Source of the DNA: Bacillota bacterium
GTDB taxonomy: Bacteria; Bacillota; Clostridia; Lachnospirales; Lachnospiraceae
Length of the DNA stretch: 64,000 bases
Assembly (NCBI GenBank): GCA_023398375.1
Contig: JAEWSH010000037.1
Span: forward strand, 326,556-390,555
Direction of reading: 5' to 3'
Part shown: positions 36,101-45,096 of the stretch, piece after piece
Layout: each line of letters begins with the position of its first letter
Position numbering within the stretch: the stretch's first letter is position 1
Translations under genes and position numbers: made by a program
The notes under the pieces: generated by a model
Told to the model about the DNA's origin: nothing
What the model saw: only the letters and a program-made list of their open reading frames with translations
Databases searched by the model: none

Positions 36101-36771
36101 ACCATCTGTGTGATCTGATGCATCATGCCTTGTATCCATGCTGCCTGCTGCAATTCTTCAATTGATGTGATTTCATAGTCTTGCTTACACTTTTTTAACC
36201 ATTTTTCAGGAAATGGATAACTCATTGCAAATCTATATACCTGCAGAATATGATCCTCCAATGCTTTTTCATTACCATTGGTACTATAGCATTCCACGCA
36301 ATGATAGAAGTTCTCTTTTCGCTCTTTGAATCTTTGTTCCAGTACTTCTGCCAATACATCTTTTTGCAATAACTGCAATTCTCCTTCATCAGCTACCCGG
36401 AATCCTGGATCCAAGCTGATATCATTGAAGTTATTGCGGATAATAAAAAGGCAGAAACTATCAATTGTAGTAATCTGTGCATTATGTATTAATGTCATCT
36501 GTTTCTGCAAATGTTCATTTTCCGGAGATTCGTCAATGCGTTTCATTAGTGCATTACTGATTCTTTCTCTCATTTCTGAAGCTGCAGCACTTGTAAATGT
36601 CACGATAAGAAGTCTGTCTATATCAATCGGACGTTCCGGATCTGATATCATCTGCACGATACGCTCAACCAATACCGCTGTCTTGCCCGAACCTGCTGCT
36701 GCCGACACGAGAATATTTTTATTTCTGGTCGTAATTACTTTCTGTTGATCCGGCGTAAATGTTATTCCCAT
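33103..36771 (-). CDS. addA: ATP-dependent helicase/nuclease subunit A
   Basis: AddA subunit of the AddAB recombination helicase-nuclease, 1222 residues, normal for the family. UvrD-type helicase motifs are present: Walker A SAAAGSGKTAVLVERI near residue 25-40, DEYQDSN, GDVKQSIYKFRLARPE, IMSIHKSKGLEFP and YVAMTRAKEKLI. The C-terminal nuclease domain has VQGILDVYFEEADGLVIADYKTD, with the D-YK core of PD-(D/E)XK nucleases. With AddB it resects double-strand breaks for RecA. The start has GAAGGAGG 9 bases upstream, inside the end of addB, whose stop is 4 bases away. I see no LexA box before the operon. Confidence 0.97.
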   Translation of the reverse strand: MGITFTPDQQKVITTRNKNILVSAAAGSGKTAVLVERIVQMISDPERPIDIDRLLIVTFTSAAASEMRERISNALMKRIDESPENEHLQKQMTLIHNAQITTIDSFCLFIIRNNFNDISLDPGFRVADEGELQLLQKDVLAEVLEQRFKERKENFYHCVECYSTNGNEKALEDHILQVYRFAMSYPFPEKWLKKCKQDYEITSIEELQQAAWIQGMMHQITQMVMSCVEQIKGAIQLCEQSDGPYMYAELLDTEHQMLTKIAGCPDYRAYYEVFQTLSFGRLSSKKDDTISKEKREMVKLIRNGVKDNIQKIRNQYFWISPEQCLQDIRSSAPAIHMLIDLTLQFMELFSAQKREKNIVDFTDMEHFALQILLQEENGEITPSKTAVNYQAYFEEILIDEYQDSNLVQEYLLKSISKEGTGKYNRFMVGDVKQSIYKFRLARPEIFMEKYYSYQPDGSNKVRIDLKQNFRSREEVIESVNYLFYQIMIESLGGVQYDRDSALYPGAEYPPVLSAGEEENELPQSNQTEILLIEKEEESENARETEALVIAHRIHELTGTFLVMDKESGQLRPAMYRDIVILLRSNSGWDETFRKTLMEEGVPAHITSKTGYFSSIEIQTALNFLRVLDNPLQDVPLCATLTSMVFGFTDEELAKIRISCRKGLFYEALLSYAENGEDTFLQHKITAFLELVDSYREKISYTPIHELLHMYMEEIGFYYYMSALPGGEQRKANMDKLMEKAIDFEKTSYHGLFRFIRYIEQMQKYDVDLGEANIQDENANVVRIMSIHKSKGLEFPICFVSGMAKKFNMQDARKVLVMDMDIGLGTDYINASERYKATTLRKNVIAMKMQQENLGEELRILYVAMTRAKEKLIMTGIVDDIEKKITRVLQITQNQEITLPYTMLAGMNSFMDYILAALIRHRCMSELIQKYNMTDNPKNQLYEKGPDMQVKVCNAAHLIEGKVHEIIQKESMKGQLHRGQLQTVADKNKIKVIKEKFSYRYPHTILSRLYTKTTVSELKKMGQATAGEFGKVLYEEPEIVPYIPRFMQEQEEILGTARGSAYHRVLELLDFQAVTSSDDIKEQMNAFVNEGRLTEAYRNAVRADKIFGFLQTDLAERMRKADEKKCLYREQPFVIGVPADKIEEDFPKEESILVQGILDVYFEEADGLVIADYKTDKVDSGEELRKRYQKQLDYYASALEQLLQVPVKEKIIYSFALGKEFRI

Positions 36772-36775
36772 CTTA

Positions 36776-39700
36776 TTATTCCTCCTTCACTTCCGCCTTG
36801 ATCCGTTCCATTATCTCTTCCTTATCTGCATCATCGAGTTTACGTTTTTGATATCCCCCTATTTTGCTATCATAGCCACAGATTCCCGCATACGAACAAT
36901 ACATACAGGAATCTGCCTGTCCCCGCTCAAATGGATTTACTTCTATCTGTCCCTCTACTATACTGCTTCCGATTTCCTTGATTTTCCGGTTTACATAATG
37001 AGAAATTGTCTGTAAATCATCACACCCCATTACAGAAGATCCGGATGTGAAACTACCATCTTTCTTATATTCGACCGGAATCACATCCGACTTTCCCGTC
37101 ATTGAAGCATCCAGTTTTGCAGGCACATCATATTCTGCATTTATGATCCCTCTAGTCTTTAATTCTTCGATCAGCCGCTGGTTCAGAACCTCCTGAGTTA
37201 TCTTCTCTTCCTCGCGCTCCACGATGGGATCTGCTACATGATAGTATAATACAGCAGCAGGAACCACTTCTTTCCCTGTATGGTTCTTTGCTGTCAATTC
37301 CATTGCTGCGTTCAGGTAAACCACTAATTGCAATTGCAAACCATAATATAGGGCAACAAGATCAAAAGACTTATTTCCTGACTTATAATCAATGACCTTT
37401 ACATATACATGTTCTTCATCTTCATAGGTATCTACTCTGTCAATACGTCCATGTAAACGCATCCTCTCATCAGCGGACAAAGAAATATTAACAGCGTCAA
37501 GATCCTGTATCACAGAAAATGATAATTCGAATTGAGTTGGCTGGAACAAACCTTTTTTTAGTTGATATTGCAGTGTCTTTACTGTTCTGCTCAATATACG
37601 TTTCATTCTTGTTATGATATATTCATTTCTCGCTGAACTGAAAAGAACCGTTTCCCCATAGTCAACTGCATATGCCCGTAATGCTTCTTCTACAAGCTGT
37701 TCGCCCACTTCCTGTGGGAAATCGAACCAGGTATATTCTGATTGTGCGAGCCTCCCTGCAAAGGCCTCCAATACTCCATGAAACACATTTCCCATATCCA
37801 CATTTTCAAATGTATATTCGCTCCTTTCCTGCAATGCAAGTCCGTATTGCAGGAAATGCGCATATGCACACGCCGCATATTTTTCTAATCTGCTGACGCT
37901 GTTTTCCAACGTTTTGCCATAGAGTGCATTGGCAACCGCTTTGCTGATAGGATTTGTATGATATTCATAAAAAGCGGCTTTCATCAGCTTTTGTATAAAT
38001 TTTTCATAATCCTCATTCTCCTGATACCAGGAGAGCAATGCAAATAATGTTTCTTTCCCATCCTCGGAAAGCTGCTTTTGCACATATTCCCGTAACAGAT
38101 GAACCAAATAGTAGGTACCATCCTTTGGAGTGGTCAACTGCGAAATGAGCGTTTTCCCTTCCGCTTTTACTATTGCGATCTTTGGAAACAGCTTCTGAAT
38201 CGTTCCGATCAGGTAAGCTGGACGCATTGATTTTCCTTCCGCATTGACCTTTACAAAAGAAAGCCATAATTGTTCTGTCGGCTTTGTCATATTCAAGTAT
38301 AAATATAATCTTTGTGTATACATCTGTTGTCTCGGTGTTGCCGAAAGTTCAAATTCAGAATCAAGCAGATATTCTCTTTCAATGTCCGACAACAGTCCTC
38401 CGGTTCCGCCGCTTTTAGGTATCAATCCATCATTGATCCCCACAAAAAATAATGCCTTGATCTCCCTAAGCCTTGTCCGCTCCATATCTCCGACAACAAC
38501 CTGGTCTACATTTTGCGGAATGGTTCCGACCTGAATCTCTCCAAATCCCGCATCCAGTATCTGCTGAAATTCTTTTAGATCCATTTCCTCTGTTCCGAGC
38601 AATTCAATGATCTGATTCAGCAGATCCATCACCAGACGGTAGATCTGCGCGTATTCCCTCGCCTGTTCCAGATTTCCATCCTTCGTGAACATCATCTCAA
38701 AAACAGATAGCTTTTGCTGTAAGTCAGCATCCGTAATAAATGTATATACTTGTTTTACAATTTCTTCTACTGTAGCTTTAGACTCTGATAGCGGCTGCAA
38801 TAATCTGACCACTGCTTCTCTGTCAGCATTCAGTTCTTCTAACCGTTCTGTAAAATCTTCGCCCATCTCTTTTGTTCTTCTGGTCCAAAGAGAATTCCAT
38901 CTGTTCTTTCCTCTGATTCCCATTGCAATTACATAATTTTCCAGACGGTCAATCTGAATCCTGGGAATCTCTATGAGGCCACTCCGTAAAAAATGGAACA
39001 CAGACTCATAACTAAAGTTCTGCAATATTACATTGATTCCGCTTCTGATATATTCAATAAAAGGATTCAGTATGATTCCTCTTGTCTGATCGATAAAGCA
39101 TGGTATCTGAAACCTTTCAAATTCATTTTCTATAAAATGCGAATATCCTGCAAGATCACCGGTAACTACGGCTATATCCTGAAATTTATAACTTTCATTC
39201 CGTACCAGTGCATGAATCTTTCTGCAGACGTAACGTACTTCTTGCTGTGGATCATCCGCTTCATGAATCGAAATATTTGCAACGTCATCCGAATAAGAAC
39301 CTCTTTCAAACCGGAACAATCCGTGTTCCAGGTAAGCCATGCTCGCATTATCCGCATATCTTCTTACCGGATATTCCCGAATCAAGATATCTTCTCCCCT
39401 TATTACATTTACTTCTTCTGCCAGTTTTGTCAAGGCCGCTATTGTCTTCTTACTTAAGTAAAACAGTTTCTGTTCCCCATCCATCTGATATGGATTTTCC
39501 CTTCCATCCATAACAGTTGTTACGATTACTTCCTTTGATAATCGCATCAGTTCCTGTATTAGTACATTCTGAATCGGTGTAAATCCTGTAAAGCCATCGA
39601 ATACAATGACACTGTCAGCAATTATTTGAGATTTATGTAATACATTCTTCAGGATAGTCAAAGACTCTTCCGTAGTGATAAACTGGTCTCTTATAAATGT

Positions 39701-40201
39701 TCTGAATCCATCATAAATAATTTTTAAATCTTCCAGTTTATACTTCAGTGACCCTCTACGGCTTGAATAGTCTATCAGCTGCTGTAATTCCTCACTGCCG
39801 ATTCCATATTGCATAAACTCTGAAATAGCAGATTTTACTTCATGAATATAGCCGGTCTTTTTCAAGTTGCTGCCGATCACTTTTAATTCCGTTTCCAATT
39901 CACCTGCAATTTTACGTAAGATCAGGCTTTTTCCTGTGTCATCCAGTATCGGTCTGTCATTGCCTCCCACCTCTTCAAATATACGATATGACAATCTTCC
40001 GAAGCTCAACACATCTATATTCATAATGCCGTGACGCGGATGCATTGTTACGATGTCCTTCTGTGTCTGCATCGTAAACTGGTCCGGTACGATAATCAAA
40101 AAATTCGTCTGCTTTTCTGCCATTGACCATGTAATGACATCATGATACAGTCTATAACTTTTACCGGCTCCGGAGCTTCCCATATAAAAACGTAATCCCA
40201 T
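36776..40201 (-). CDS. addB: ATP-dependent nuclease subunit B
   Basis: AddB subunit, 1141 residues. Walker A GSSGAGKS lies at the N-terminus (about 8-15), followed by inactive-helicase-like domains. A C-terminal PD-(D/E)XK nuclease has GRIDRVDTYEDEEHVYVKVIDYKSG. Four cysteines, one in KYAACAYAHF near residue 785 and three in CMYCSYAGIC near 1110, are placed like those of the AddB 4Fe-4S cluster. The order addB-addA with tight coupling is usual in Clostridia. GAGG precedes the ATG by about 9 bases. A small palindrome AGCGGACAAGTCCGCT lies 50 bases upstream. Confidence 0.97.
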   Translation of the reverse strand: MGLRFYMGSSGAGKSYRLYHDVITWSMAEKQTNFLIIVPDQFTMQTQKDIVTMHPRHGIMNIDVLSFGRLSYRIFEEVGGNDRPILDDTGKSLILRKIAGELETELKVIGSNLKKTGYIHEVKSAISEFMQYGIGSEELQQLIDYSSRRGSLKYKLEDLKIIYDGFRTFIRDQFITTEESLTILKNVLHKSQIIADSVIVFDGFTGFTPIQNVLIQELMRLSKEVIVTTVMDGRENPYQMDGEQKLFYLSKKTIAALTKLAEEVNVIRGEDILIREYPVRRYADNASMAYLEHGLFRFERGSYSDDVANISIHEADDPQQEVRYVCRKIHALVRNESYKFQDIAVVTGDLAGYSHFIENEFERFQIPCFIDQTRGIILNPFIEYIRSGINVILQNFSYESVFHFLRSGLIEIPRIQIDRLENYVIAMGIRGKNRWNSLWTRRTKEMGEDFTERLEELNADREAVVRLLQPLSESKATVEEIVKQVYTFITDADLQQKLSVFEMMFTKDGNLEQAREYAQIYRLVMDLLNQIIELLGTEEMDLKEFQQILDAGFGEIQVGTIPQNVDQVVVGDMERTRLREIKALFFVGINDGLIPKSGGTGGLLSDIEREYLLDSEFELSATPRQQMYTQRLYLYLNMTKPTEQLWLSFVKVNAEGKSMRPAYLIGTIQKLFPKIAIVKAEGKTLISQLTTPKDGTYYLVHLLREYVQKQLSEDGKETLFALLSWYQENEDYEKFIQKLMKAAFYEYHTNPISKAVANALYGKTLENSVSRLEKYAACAYAHFLQYGLALQERSEYTFENVDMGNVFHGVLEAFAGRLAQSEYTWFDFPQEVGEQLVEEALRAYAVDYGETVLFSSARNEYIITRMKRILSRTVKTLQYQLKKGLFQPTQFELSFSVIQDLDAVNISLSADERMRLHGRIDRVDTYEDEEHVYVKVIDYKSGNKSFDLVALYYGLQLQLVVYLNAAMELTAKNHTGKEVVPAAVLYYHVADPIVEREEEKITQEVLNQRLIEELKTRGIINAEYDVPAKLDASMTGKSDVIPVEYKKDGSFTSGSSVMGCDDLQTISHYVNRKIKEIGSSIVEGQIEVNPFERGQADSCMYCSYAGICGYDSKIGGYQKRKLDDADKEEIMERIKAEVKEE

Positions 40202-40312
40202 TGCTTTATCCTCATATTCGTTCTTTGCATCATAAGTTTATAGAACAAAGCGGACAAGTCCGCTTCAACGACCTAATCCCCATGGAAACCGTGAAGCAAT
40301 TTCCTATGATAG

Positions 40313-40351
40313 AAAAAAGGTATACTAAGTGCTTTTCACACATAGTATACC
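40313..40351 (-). terminator. Rho-independent terminator after the permease gene
   Basis: On the minus strand GGTATACTATGTG pairs with CACTTAGTATACC (40351-40319), followed by T6 (40318-40313). It lies 35 bases beyond the permease stop. Confidence 0.9.
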
Positions 40352-40385
40352 ACTCTGATATCATACTTGTCATATATTTTAGTAC

Positions 40386-41660
40386 TTATTCGCTTAAGAC
40401 ACTATCGTCACCTTCCGGTAACACAACTGCCAGAATAATACCGACAATGGCTGCCAATGCAAGTCCTGAGATAGTTATCGTCCCATAGACAGGGATACTG
40501 TCACATCCAATACCAACAACTAATATAATGGCTGCGATCAACAAATTTCTGCTATTTCCAAAATTTAGTTTCGAATTAATTAGTATTCTGACACCAACAG
40601 CTGAAATCATACCATAAAGTACAATGCTGATGCCACCGGTCACAGGCGCAGGGATACTGGAAATAAATCCACCAAATTTTCCAAAAACACCTAAAATGAT
40701 CGCAAATACTGCTGCGATACGGATAACAGATGGATCATACACTTTGGTAACCGCAAGCACACCTGTGTTTTCTCCATATGTAGTATTCGCAGGTCCGCCA
40801 AGGAGACCAGCAAATGCAGTCGCTATACCATCTCCTAAAATAGTCCTGTGAATGCCAGGGTCCACCATAAAGTTTTTACCAACAACAGCGCCATTTGTCG
40901 TAATGTCACCGACATGCTCAATCAGTGTCACCAAAGCGATCGGCGCAATCGCAATGATGGCATCCATTTTAAACACAGGTACTGTCAGTAATTGCGCAAG
41001 GATATCCTGATCCATAAAAGATAATACATGTGCCTGCTGTACAGATGTGAAATCGCAAAAACCAAGTGGCAGACATACCAGATAACCGATGATAATTGCA
41101 AATAATATTGGCATTAGATTGAAAATACCTTTTGCAAATACTGATATTACAATGACTGTTGTTAAAATAACAGCCGTTACCAATATAGATTTGATACTAA
41201 ATTCTCCATTGTAATAAAAGGCACTGTTAATTGCTGTAGGACTTAGACGAAGTCCGATCACAATAATAATAGGACCTGTCACAATCGGGGGCAATAACTT
41301 ATTTACTTTTTCATATCCAAAAATCTTAATCAAAGCCGAAAATATGGCATATACAAGTCCTGCTATGATCAGTGCACCTTTTACCTGTGCCAGCTTATCG
41401 ATAAAATCCGGATCACCCATTCTGGAATCCCCGATTATAGCAATGATTCCACCCATAAATGCGAAACTGGATCCCAAAAATACCGGAACTTTTTTCTTTG
41501 TAATCCAATGGAACAATAAGGTACCAATACCTGCGCAAAACAATGTTATGGACGTATTTAATCCGGTTAACGCCGGAACCAATACGGTTGCTCCAAACAT
41601 TGCTAACGTGTGTTGAATACCAAGAATCAATTTTTGTTTCATGGTTCGTTCTTGACTCAC
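40386..41660 (-). CDS. uraA: Uracil/xanthine permease family transporter
   Basis: Membrane transporter of the NCS2 family, 424 residues from a GTG start at 41660. That start has GGAGG 8 bases upstream; the first in-frame ATG (41681) has no ribosome site and itself lies before the GGAGG. There are about 14 membrane helices. Family marks: LGIQHTLAMFGATVLVPALTGL, FLGSSFAFMGGI, PIALVTLIEHVGDITTNG near the middle, and FAGLLGGPANTTYGENTGVLAVT. The N-terminal motif and length fit uracil carriers (UraA/PyrP), but xanthine cannot be excluded. No purine riboswitch or PyrR leader is seen in the 88 bases before it, so it may be read through from the MATE gene. Confidence 0.88.
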   Translation of the reverse strand: MSQERTMKQKLILGIQHTLAMFGATVLVPALTGLNTSITLFCAGIGTLLFHWITKKKVPVFLGSSFAFMGGIIAIIGDSRMGDPDFIDKLAQVKGALIIAGLVYAIFSALIKIFGYEKVNKLLPPIVTGPIIIVIGLRLSPTAINSAFYYNGEFSIKSILVTAVILTTVIVISVFAKGIFNLMPILFAIIIGYLVCLPLGFCDFTSVQQAHVLSFMDQDILAQLLTVPVFKMDAIIAIAPIALVTLIEHVGDITTNGAVVGKNFMVDPGIHRTILGDGIATAFAGLLGGPANTTYGENTGVLAVTKVYDPSVIRIAAVFAIILGVFGKFGGFISSIPAPVTGGISIVLYGMISAVGVRILINSKLNFGNSRNLLIAAIILVVGIGCDSIPVYGTITISGLALAAIVGIILAVVLPEGDDSVLSE

Positions 41661-41769
41661 TATTTCATCCTCCGTTTTCATGTAATTAAATTGTTGTTAT
41701 ATTGTGAACTTATTACCCTGTGTCCTACAATATTTTATATAACCGGACAGTTATGTCTCTTGGGAGCCA

Positions 41770-43113
41770 CTACTGTCTCGTTACATTCGCAAGCCATTTT
41801 TTCTTCCGATATCTATGCAGACTAAGCGGTATCTTAATCAGTTCGTCTGCTAATAGTATGAAAAATACTACTTTTACAGGAGCTTTCAATATAAAGGCTG
41901 CTATTGCTCCCAGCAGTATCGATCCGCCCCACATAGTAGATGCATCCAAAATCAGTCCAAATTTTGTATCCCCGCCTGCGCGCAGAACACCAACAATAAT
42001 CACTGTATTAAAAGCTTGTCCTATCACATAATATGACATCATAAACAAGAAACTATTCATATAATCCGCTGTAAGACCCGTAAAATTCAGATTTGCTATA
42101 ATGATTGGTCTTACTAAGAGAATCACCAGGCCTCCCATGGTTCCAAATATAAGTGCCAGCTGAATAAATTTCTTTCCGTATACTTCCGCAAGCTGTTCTT
42201 TTTTTTCACCGATTGCTTTACCAATCATTATAGCAGTCGCGTTTCCGATTCCGAATACAATAACTGTTGCCAATTGTCTCGCCACCTGGGCAACTGAGTT
42301 CGCCGCCACTGCACTGCTTCCAAGATGCCCGACAATAGCTGCATTTGCGGAATATCCAAGTCCCCATATCATCTCATTTATAATAACCGGACCACTATAT
42401 TTGAAAAAGTCTTTCCGCAATAACACATCCTGATGAAGGAAGTATTGGATGCGTATTCGTATTTCCTTATTCACCCTTGTTGCATAGAAGAAAACAATAA
42501 CCAGTTCCAGTATTCTGGCACAAAGTGTACCTATCGCTGCACCCTGGATTCCTAATGCAGGTGCACCGAACAATCCAAAAATAAGTATCGCATTTACGAC
42601 TACGTTCAATCCTAAGGATGCGGCATATACAATTGTCGATATGATAACCCGTTCAATACTTTTTATCAAGTTCAGATAGACCATTGTCACTGCCACCAAT
42701 GGATAGGTAAACGCTATAATACGGATATACTTGGCACCTTCCTGAATTACTTCCTGCTCACTTGAAAAAATATGCATAATAGGTACCGGTAATAATAATG
42801 TAACCACCATAAAGACAATACTGACTACTATCCCGATCCGCATTGCTATGCCTATAATCTTCTCTATTGCTTCGATATCCTGTTTTCCCCAGTATTGTGC
42901 AATCAGAACGCAGGCACCCGATGTGATACCAAATAATATCAGACCCAGTATAAAAAACACCTGACCAGCAAGAGATGCACCCGACAGAACTGTTTCACCT
43001 ACTTTTCCGAGCATTATGACATCTGCCGCCATTACGCCCACGTTTATTAAATTTTGTATTGCCATTGGTATCACCAATGCAATTACTTTTTTATAAAACC
43101 CTTTATCTAACAT
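41770..43113 (-). CDS. MATE family efflux transporter
   Basis: Membrane exporter of 447 residues with about 12 helices in two similar halves, the MATE fold. Marks: VIPMAIQNLINVGVMAADVIMLGKVGE, GITSGACVLIAQYWGKQD, and in the second half VIGKAIGEKKEQLAEVYGKK-like text (MIGKAIGEKKEQLAE). It exports cationic drugs or metabolites with sodium or proton exchange; the substrate is not evident. GAGGATTATT precedes the ATG. It lies upstream of the permease on the same strand with an 88-base gap and no clear terminator between. Confidence 0.93.
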   Translation of the reverse strand: MLDKGFYKKVIALVIPMAIQNLINVGVMAADVIMLGKVGETVLSGASLAGQVFFILGLILFGITSGACVLIAQYWGKQDIEAIEKIIGIAMRIGIVVSIVFMVVTLLLPVPIMHIFSSEQEVIQEGAKYIRIIAFTYPLVAVTMVYLNLIKSIERVIISTIVYAASLGLNVVVNAILIFGLFGAPALGIQGAAIGTLCARILELVIVFFYATRVNKEIRIRIQYFLHQDVLLRKDFFKYSGPVIINEMIWGLGYSANAAIVGHLGSSAVAANSVAQVARQLATVIVFGIGNATAIMIGKAIGEKKEQLAEVYGKKFIQLALIFGTMGGLVILLVRPIIIANLNFTGLTADYMNSFLFMMSYYVIGQAFNTVIIVGVLRAGGDTKFGLILDASTMWGGSILLGAIAAFILKAPVKVVFFILLADELIKIPLSLHRYRKKKWLANVTRQ

Positions 43114-43144
43114 AATAATCCTCTACTTTTACGCTTCCATGCAA

Positions 43145-43176
43145 AAATTAAGACGTTGATAATGATCAACGTCTTA
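43145..43176 (-). terminator. Terminator after the DUF1576 gene group
   Basis: AAGACGTTGAT and ATCAACGTCTT (43150-43175) are perfect inverted arms around a four-base loop. On the minus strand AATTTTTGC follows. It ends the transcript of the DUF1576 group or of the small frame at 43174-43308. Confidence 0.75.
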
Positions 43177-43308
43177 CAGAACAATTGAAAAGATAAAACA
43201 AAAATCAAATAGCGCTGCCTGCCCAATCGGCATTGCAGCTGTTTCCAGCGTATAAAATTTCACATTTGATTTCGCAATATACATATCTGTTTCTCCGATT
43301 ATATCCAT
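43174..43308 (-). CDS. Possible 44-residue protein
   Basis: Small open frame that begins MDIIGETDMYIAKSNVKF and ends in a hydrophobic FDFCFIFSIVL. Its stop lies at the edge of the terminator hairpin, an arrangement expected of a real last gene. The ribosome site is weak (AGGA 11 bases upstream). I do not recognise it. It may be a genuine small protein, or the 3' remainder of a longer gene. Confidence 0.35.
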   Translation of the reverse strand: MDIIGETDMYIAKSNVKFYTLETAAMPIGQAALFDFCFIFSIVL

Positions 43309-43373
43309 TTCTGTTCAAATCCTAAGGTGTAGTATACCAAATCAGAGAAGAGTATGCAACACCCTCTCCACTA

Positions 43374-43715
43374 TTAATGATTTCTGGTAATATTTATATA
43401 CATGTCTCCATTTTTTTGTTCTACGACTGCTTCATCAACCATTGCTCCCACCAAAGACATCTTTTCACCATCGTCGTCATCCCCGACGAGCTGCCAATAA
43501 TATCCCTCAATTTCTGTTTGACGCTGGGTATTTAAATCGAATCTTAAATTATCAATAAATGTTTCCTCATAGTTACATTGATATTGAACAATCATGATTT
43601 CCGTGCTACGCTTATTTCTTTCTATTTTGACTTCTATGTTTCCATTTCCCTTGTGTAAAAGCAAAGTGAGCAATTCATCAATAATCAGTGTAATTTTTTT
43701 AGTTTCATGCTGCAT
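43374..43715 (-). CDS. Hypothetical protein linked to the DUF1576 gene
   Basis: Soluble protein of 113 residues beginning MQHETKKITLIIDELLTLLLHKGN, with KIERNKRSTEIMIVQYQC, a D-rich loop GDDDDGEKMS and a C-terminal EAVVEQKNGDMYINITR. The helix-then-strands start, with NIEVKIERNKRSTEIMI, reminds me weakly of a histidine-kinase-type ATPase fragment, but I see no nucleotide motif. It starts inside the end of the DUF1576 gene (11-base overlap) with AAGGAG upstream, so the two are translationally coupled and probably act together. Function unknown. Confidence 0.75.
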   Translation of the reverse strand: MQHETKKITLIIDELLTLLLHKGNGNIEVKIERNKRSTEIMIVQYQCNYEETFIDNLRFDLNTQRQTEIEGYYWQLVGDDDDGEKMSLVGAMVDEAVVEQKNGDMYINITRNH

Positions 43716-44946
43716 TTTTCTTCTCCTTCATAAAAGCATCAATTACAGGAATCATTATACTTGCTACAATTCCACCTGAAAATCCATTATTATATAGCGT
43801 TATTCCTCCATGAATGACACCTACATTGGTAACTAAAATCATGTGTAATGCACCAGCTACCAAACCAGCTACAGTACCATACGCGCCGGCAACAGGTGCT
43901 AATGTCGTGGAAAACAAAACCGATATGATGATACTGGTATCAGAAAGTTCATAACCAAATAGCAACGCGGTTGCAATAGTACCCAATACAACAGGCAGGC
44001 AATTCTTTATATGCTTACCTAATGCAGCAAATCCGGTTACCGTGAAAATTCCGGCCAAAGCAGACCCATTCACGACTCCACCAATCATAATTACATAAAG
44101 TAAGCTTGCAGATCCAAGAATGGACATATTCAAAAAAGTGATTCCATAACCTGCTAAATGTGTAAAGTCCGTAATAAGCCTTCCTTTGTAAGAAAATATT
44201 TTCACATAATCAATTAACGCCCGACGGTTAATAAAAAGCCCCGTCGCCATCATGCCAATAAAAAAAATTACTAATAAGATAATAATTGATATATGATTTT
44301 CTTCAGAGATTATACTTACCGGTTCTACAGTAATACCAAAGCTTCTCAAAACACCTGTTAATACCGTTCCAATTATTCCAGATGTAAAACCAATATTATA
44401 TAAATTGTATCCATCATGAATTTTTAACATATGAGATGCTAAAGGCACAATGACGAACCCGATAAAGATTCCAACAAAAATAGCTGCTATCAAACCAGTT
44501 GAGCGAGGTAGAAATCCTGCAAAACTAATTTCACTGATCATTGGCGCCAATGCAGTCCCAAACATTAGAACCACCATAACATCTTTAAGGGGAATTTTTT
44601 GATATCTGGTATATAAATAGCCACCGATATAAATTGGCAGTACGTTATATATATTTTTACCAAAAAATGAAAAACCGATTACTGTAAAGAAAGCAGCAAT
44701 TAAAGGTCCATTCATCTTAAGACGGCAGAAATATATTAAGTAAATATTTAAAAATCCAATAATGGCAACATTAATGCACGCTGCATCTACGCCTCCTACC
44801 TTTATGAAATCTGTAAAAAGAATTGTAGGTGATAATACTATGTTTTTTAACCCTCCAATAATATGATCAAAGCTTCCCTCCACAAAAGAATAACCCATCC
44901 CCGTAATAAATATAAGTAATGGAATCAACAAAAATAACAGCAGCAA
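43705..44946 (-). CDS. DUF1576 family membrane protein
   Basis: Multi-pass protein of 413 residues as an uninterrupted frame, with about 10-12 helices in two similar halves. Each half has an I-G-G-x-x-N/Y and G-F-A/S-x-x-G-K block (IGFSFFGKNIYNVLPIYIGGYLYTRYQ, and VTGFAALGKHIKNCLPVVLGTIAT) and a YNIGFTSGI/YNNGFSGGI motif. This is the DUF1576 pattern known from Clostridia, function unknown, transporter-like. The frame can only start at a TTG (44946) with a poor ribosome site, right at the first helix. A better start, TTG at 44990 with GGAGG 6 bases upstream, is one frame off; the frames join at A-AAA-AAG (44967-44961). So the N-terminus is either frameshifted or mutated. Confidence 0.8.
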   Translation of the reverse strand: MLLLFLLIPLLIFITGMGYSFVEGSFDHIIGGLKNIVLSPTILFTDFIKVGGVDAACINVAIIGFLNIYLIYFCRLKMNGPLIAAFFTVIGFSFFGKNIYNVLPIYIGGYLYTRYQKIPLKDVMVVLMFGTALAPMISEISFAGFLPRSTGLIAAIFVGIFIGFVIVPLASHMLKIHDGYNLYNIGFTSGIIGTVLTGVLRSFGITVEPVSIISEENHISIIILLVIFFIGMMATGLFINRRALIDYVKIFSYKGRLITDFTHLAGYGITFLNMSILGSASLLYVIMIGGVVNGSALAGIFTVTGFAALGKHIKNCLPVVLGTIATALLFGYELSDTSIIISVLFSTTLAPVAGAYGTVAGLVAGALHMILVTNVGVIHGGITLYNNGFSGGIVASIMIPVIDAFMKEKKNAA

Positions 44947-45096
44947 TTCTGCGCTTCCGACTTTTTTTCTTCAACTACAAAATAATTCAATCTATACCTC
45001 CCTAAAAACATTAAGATAACCTATTCTCAAGTAAACACTACACGTTTCAACCAAATTATCTTTGCAAGACAATAATACAATATCCTGTACAATTCA

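Noticed and set aside
40248..40265. LexA box before addB
   Set aside because: The palindrome AGCGGACAAGTCCGCT has no GAAC-N4-GTTC core.
41661..41769. Purine riboswitch or PyrR leader before the uracil/xanthine permease
   Set aside because: The conserved aptamer blocks and a leader terminator are absent in the short gap.
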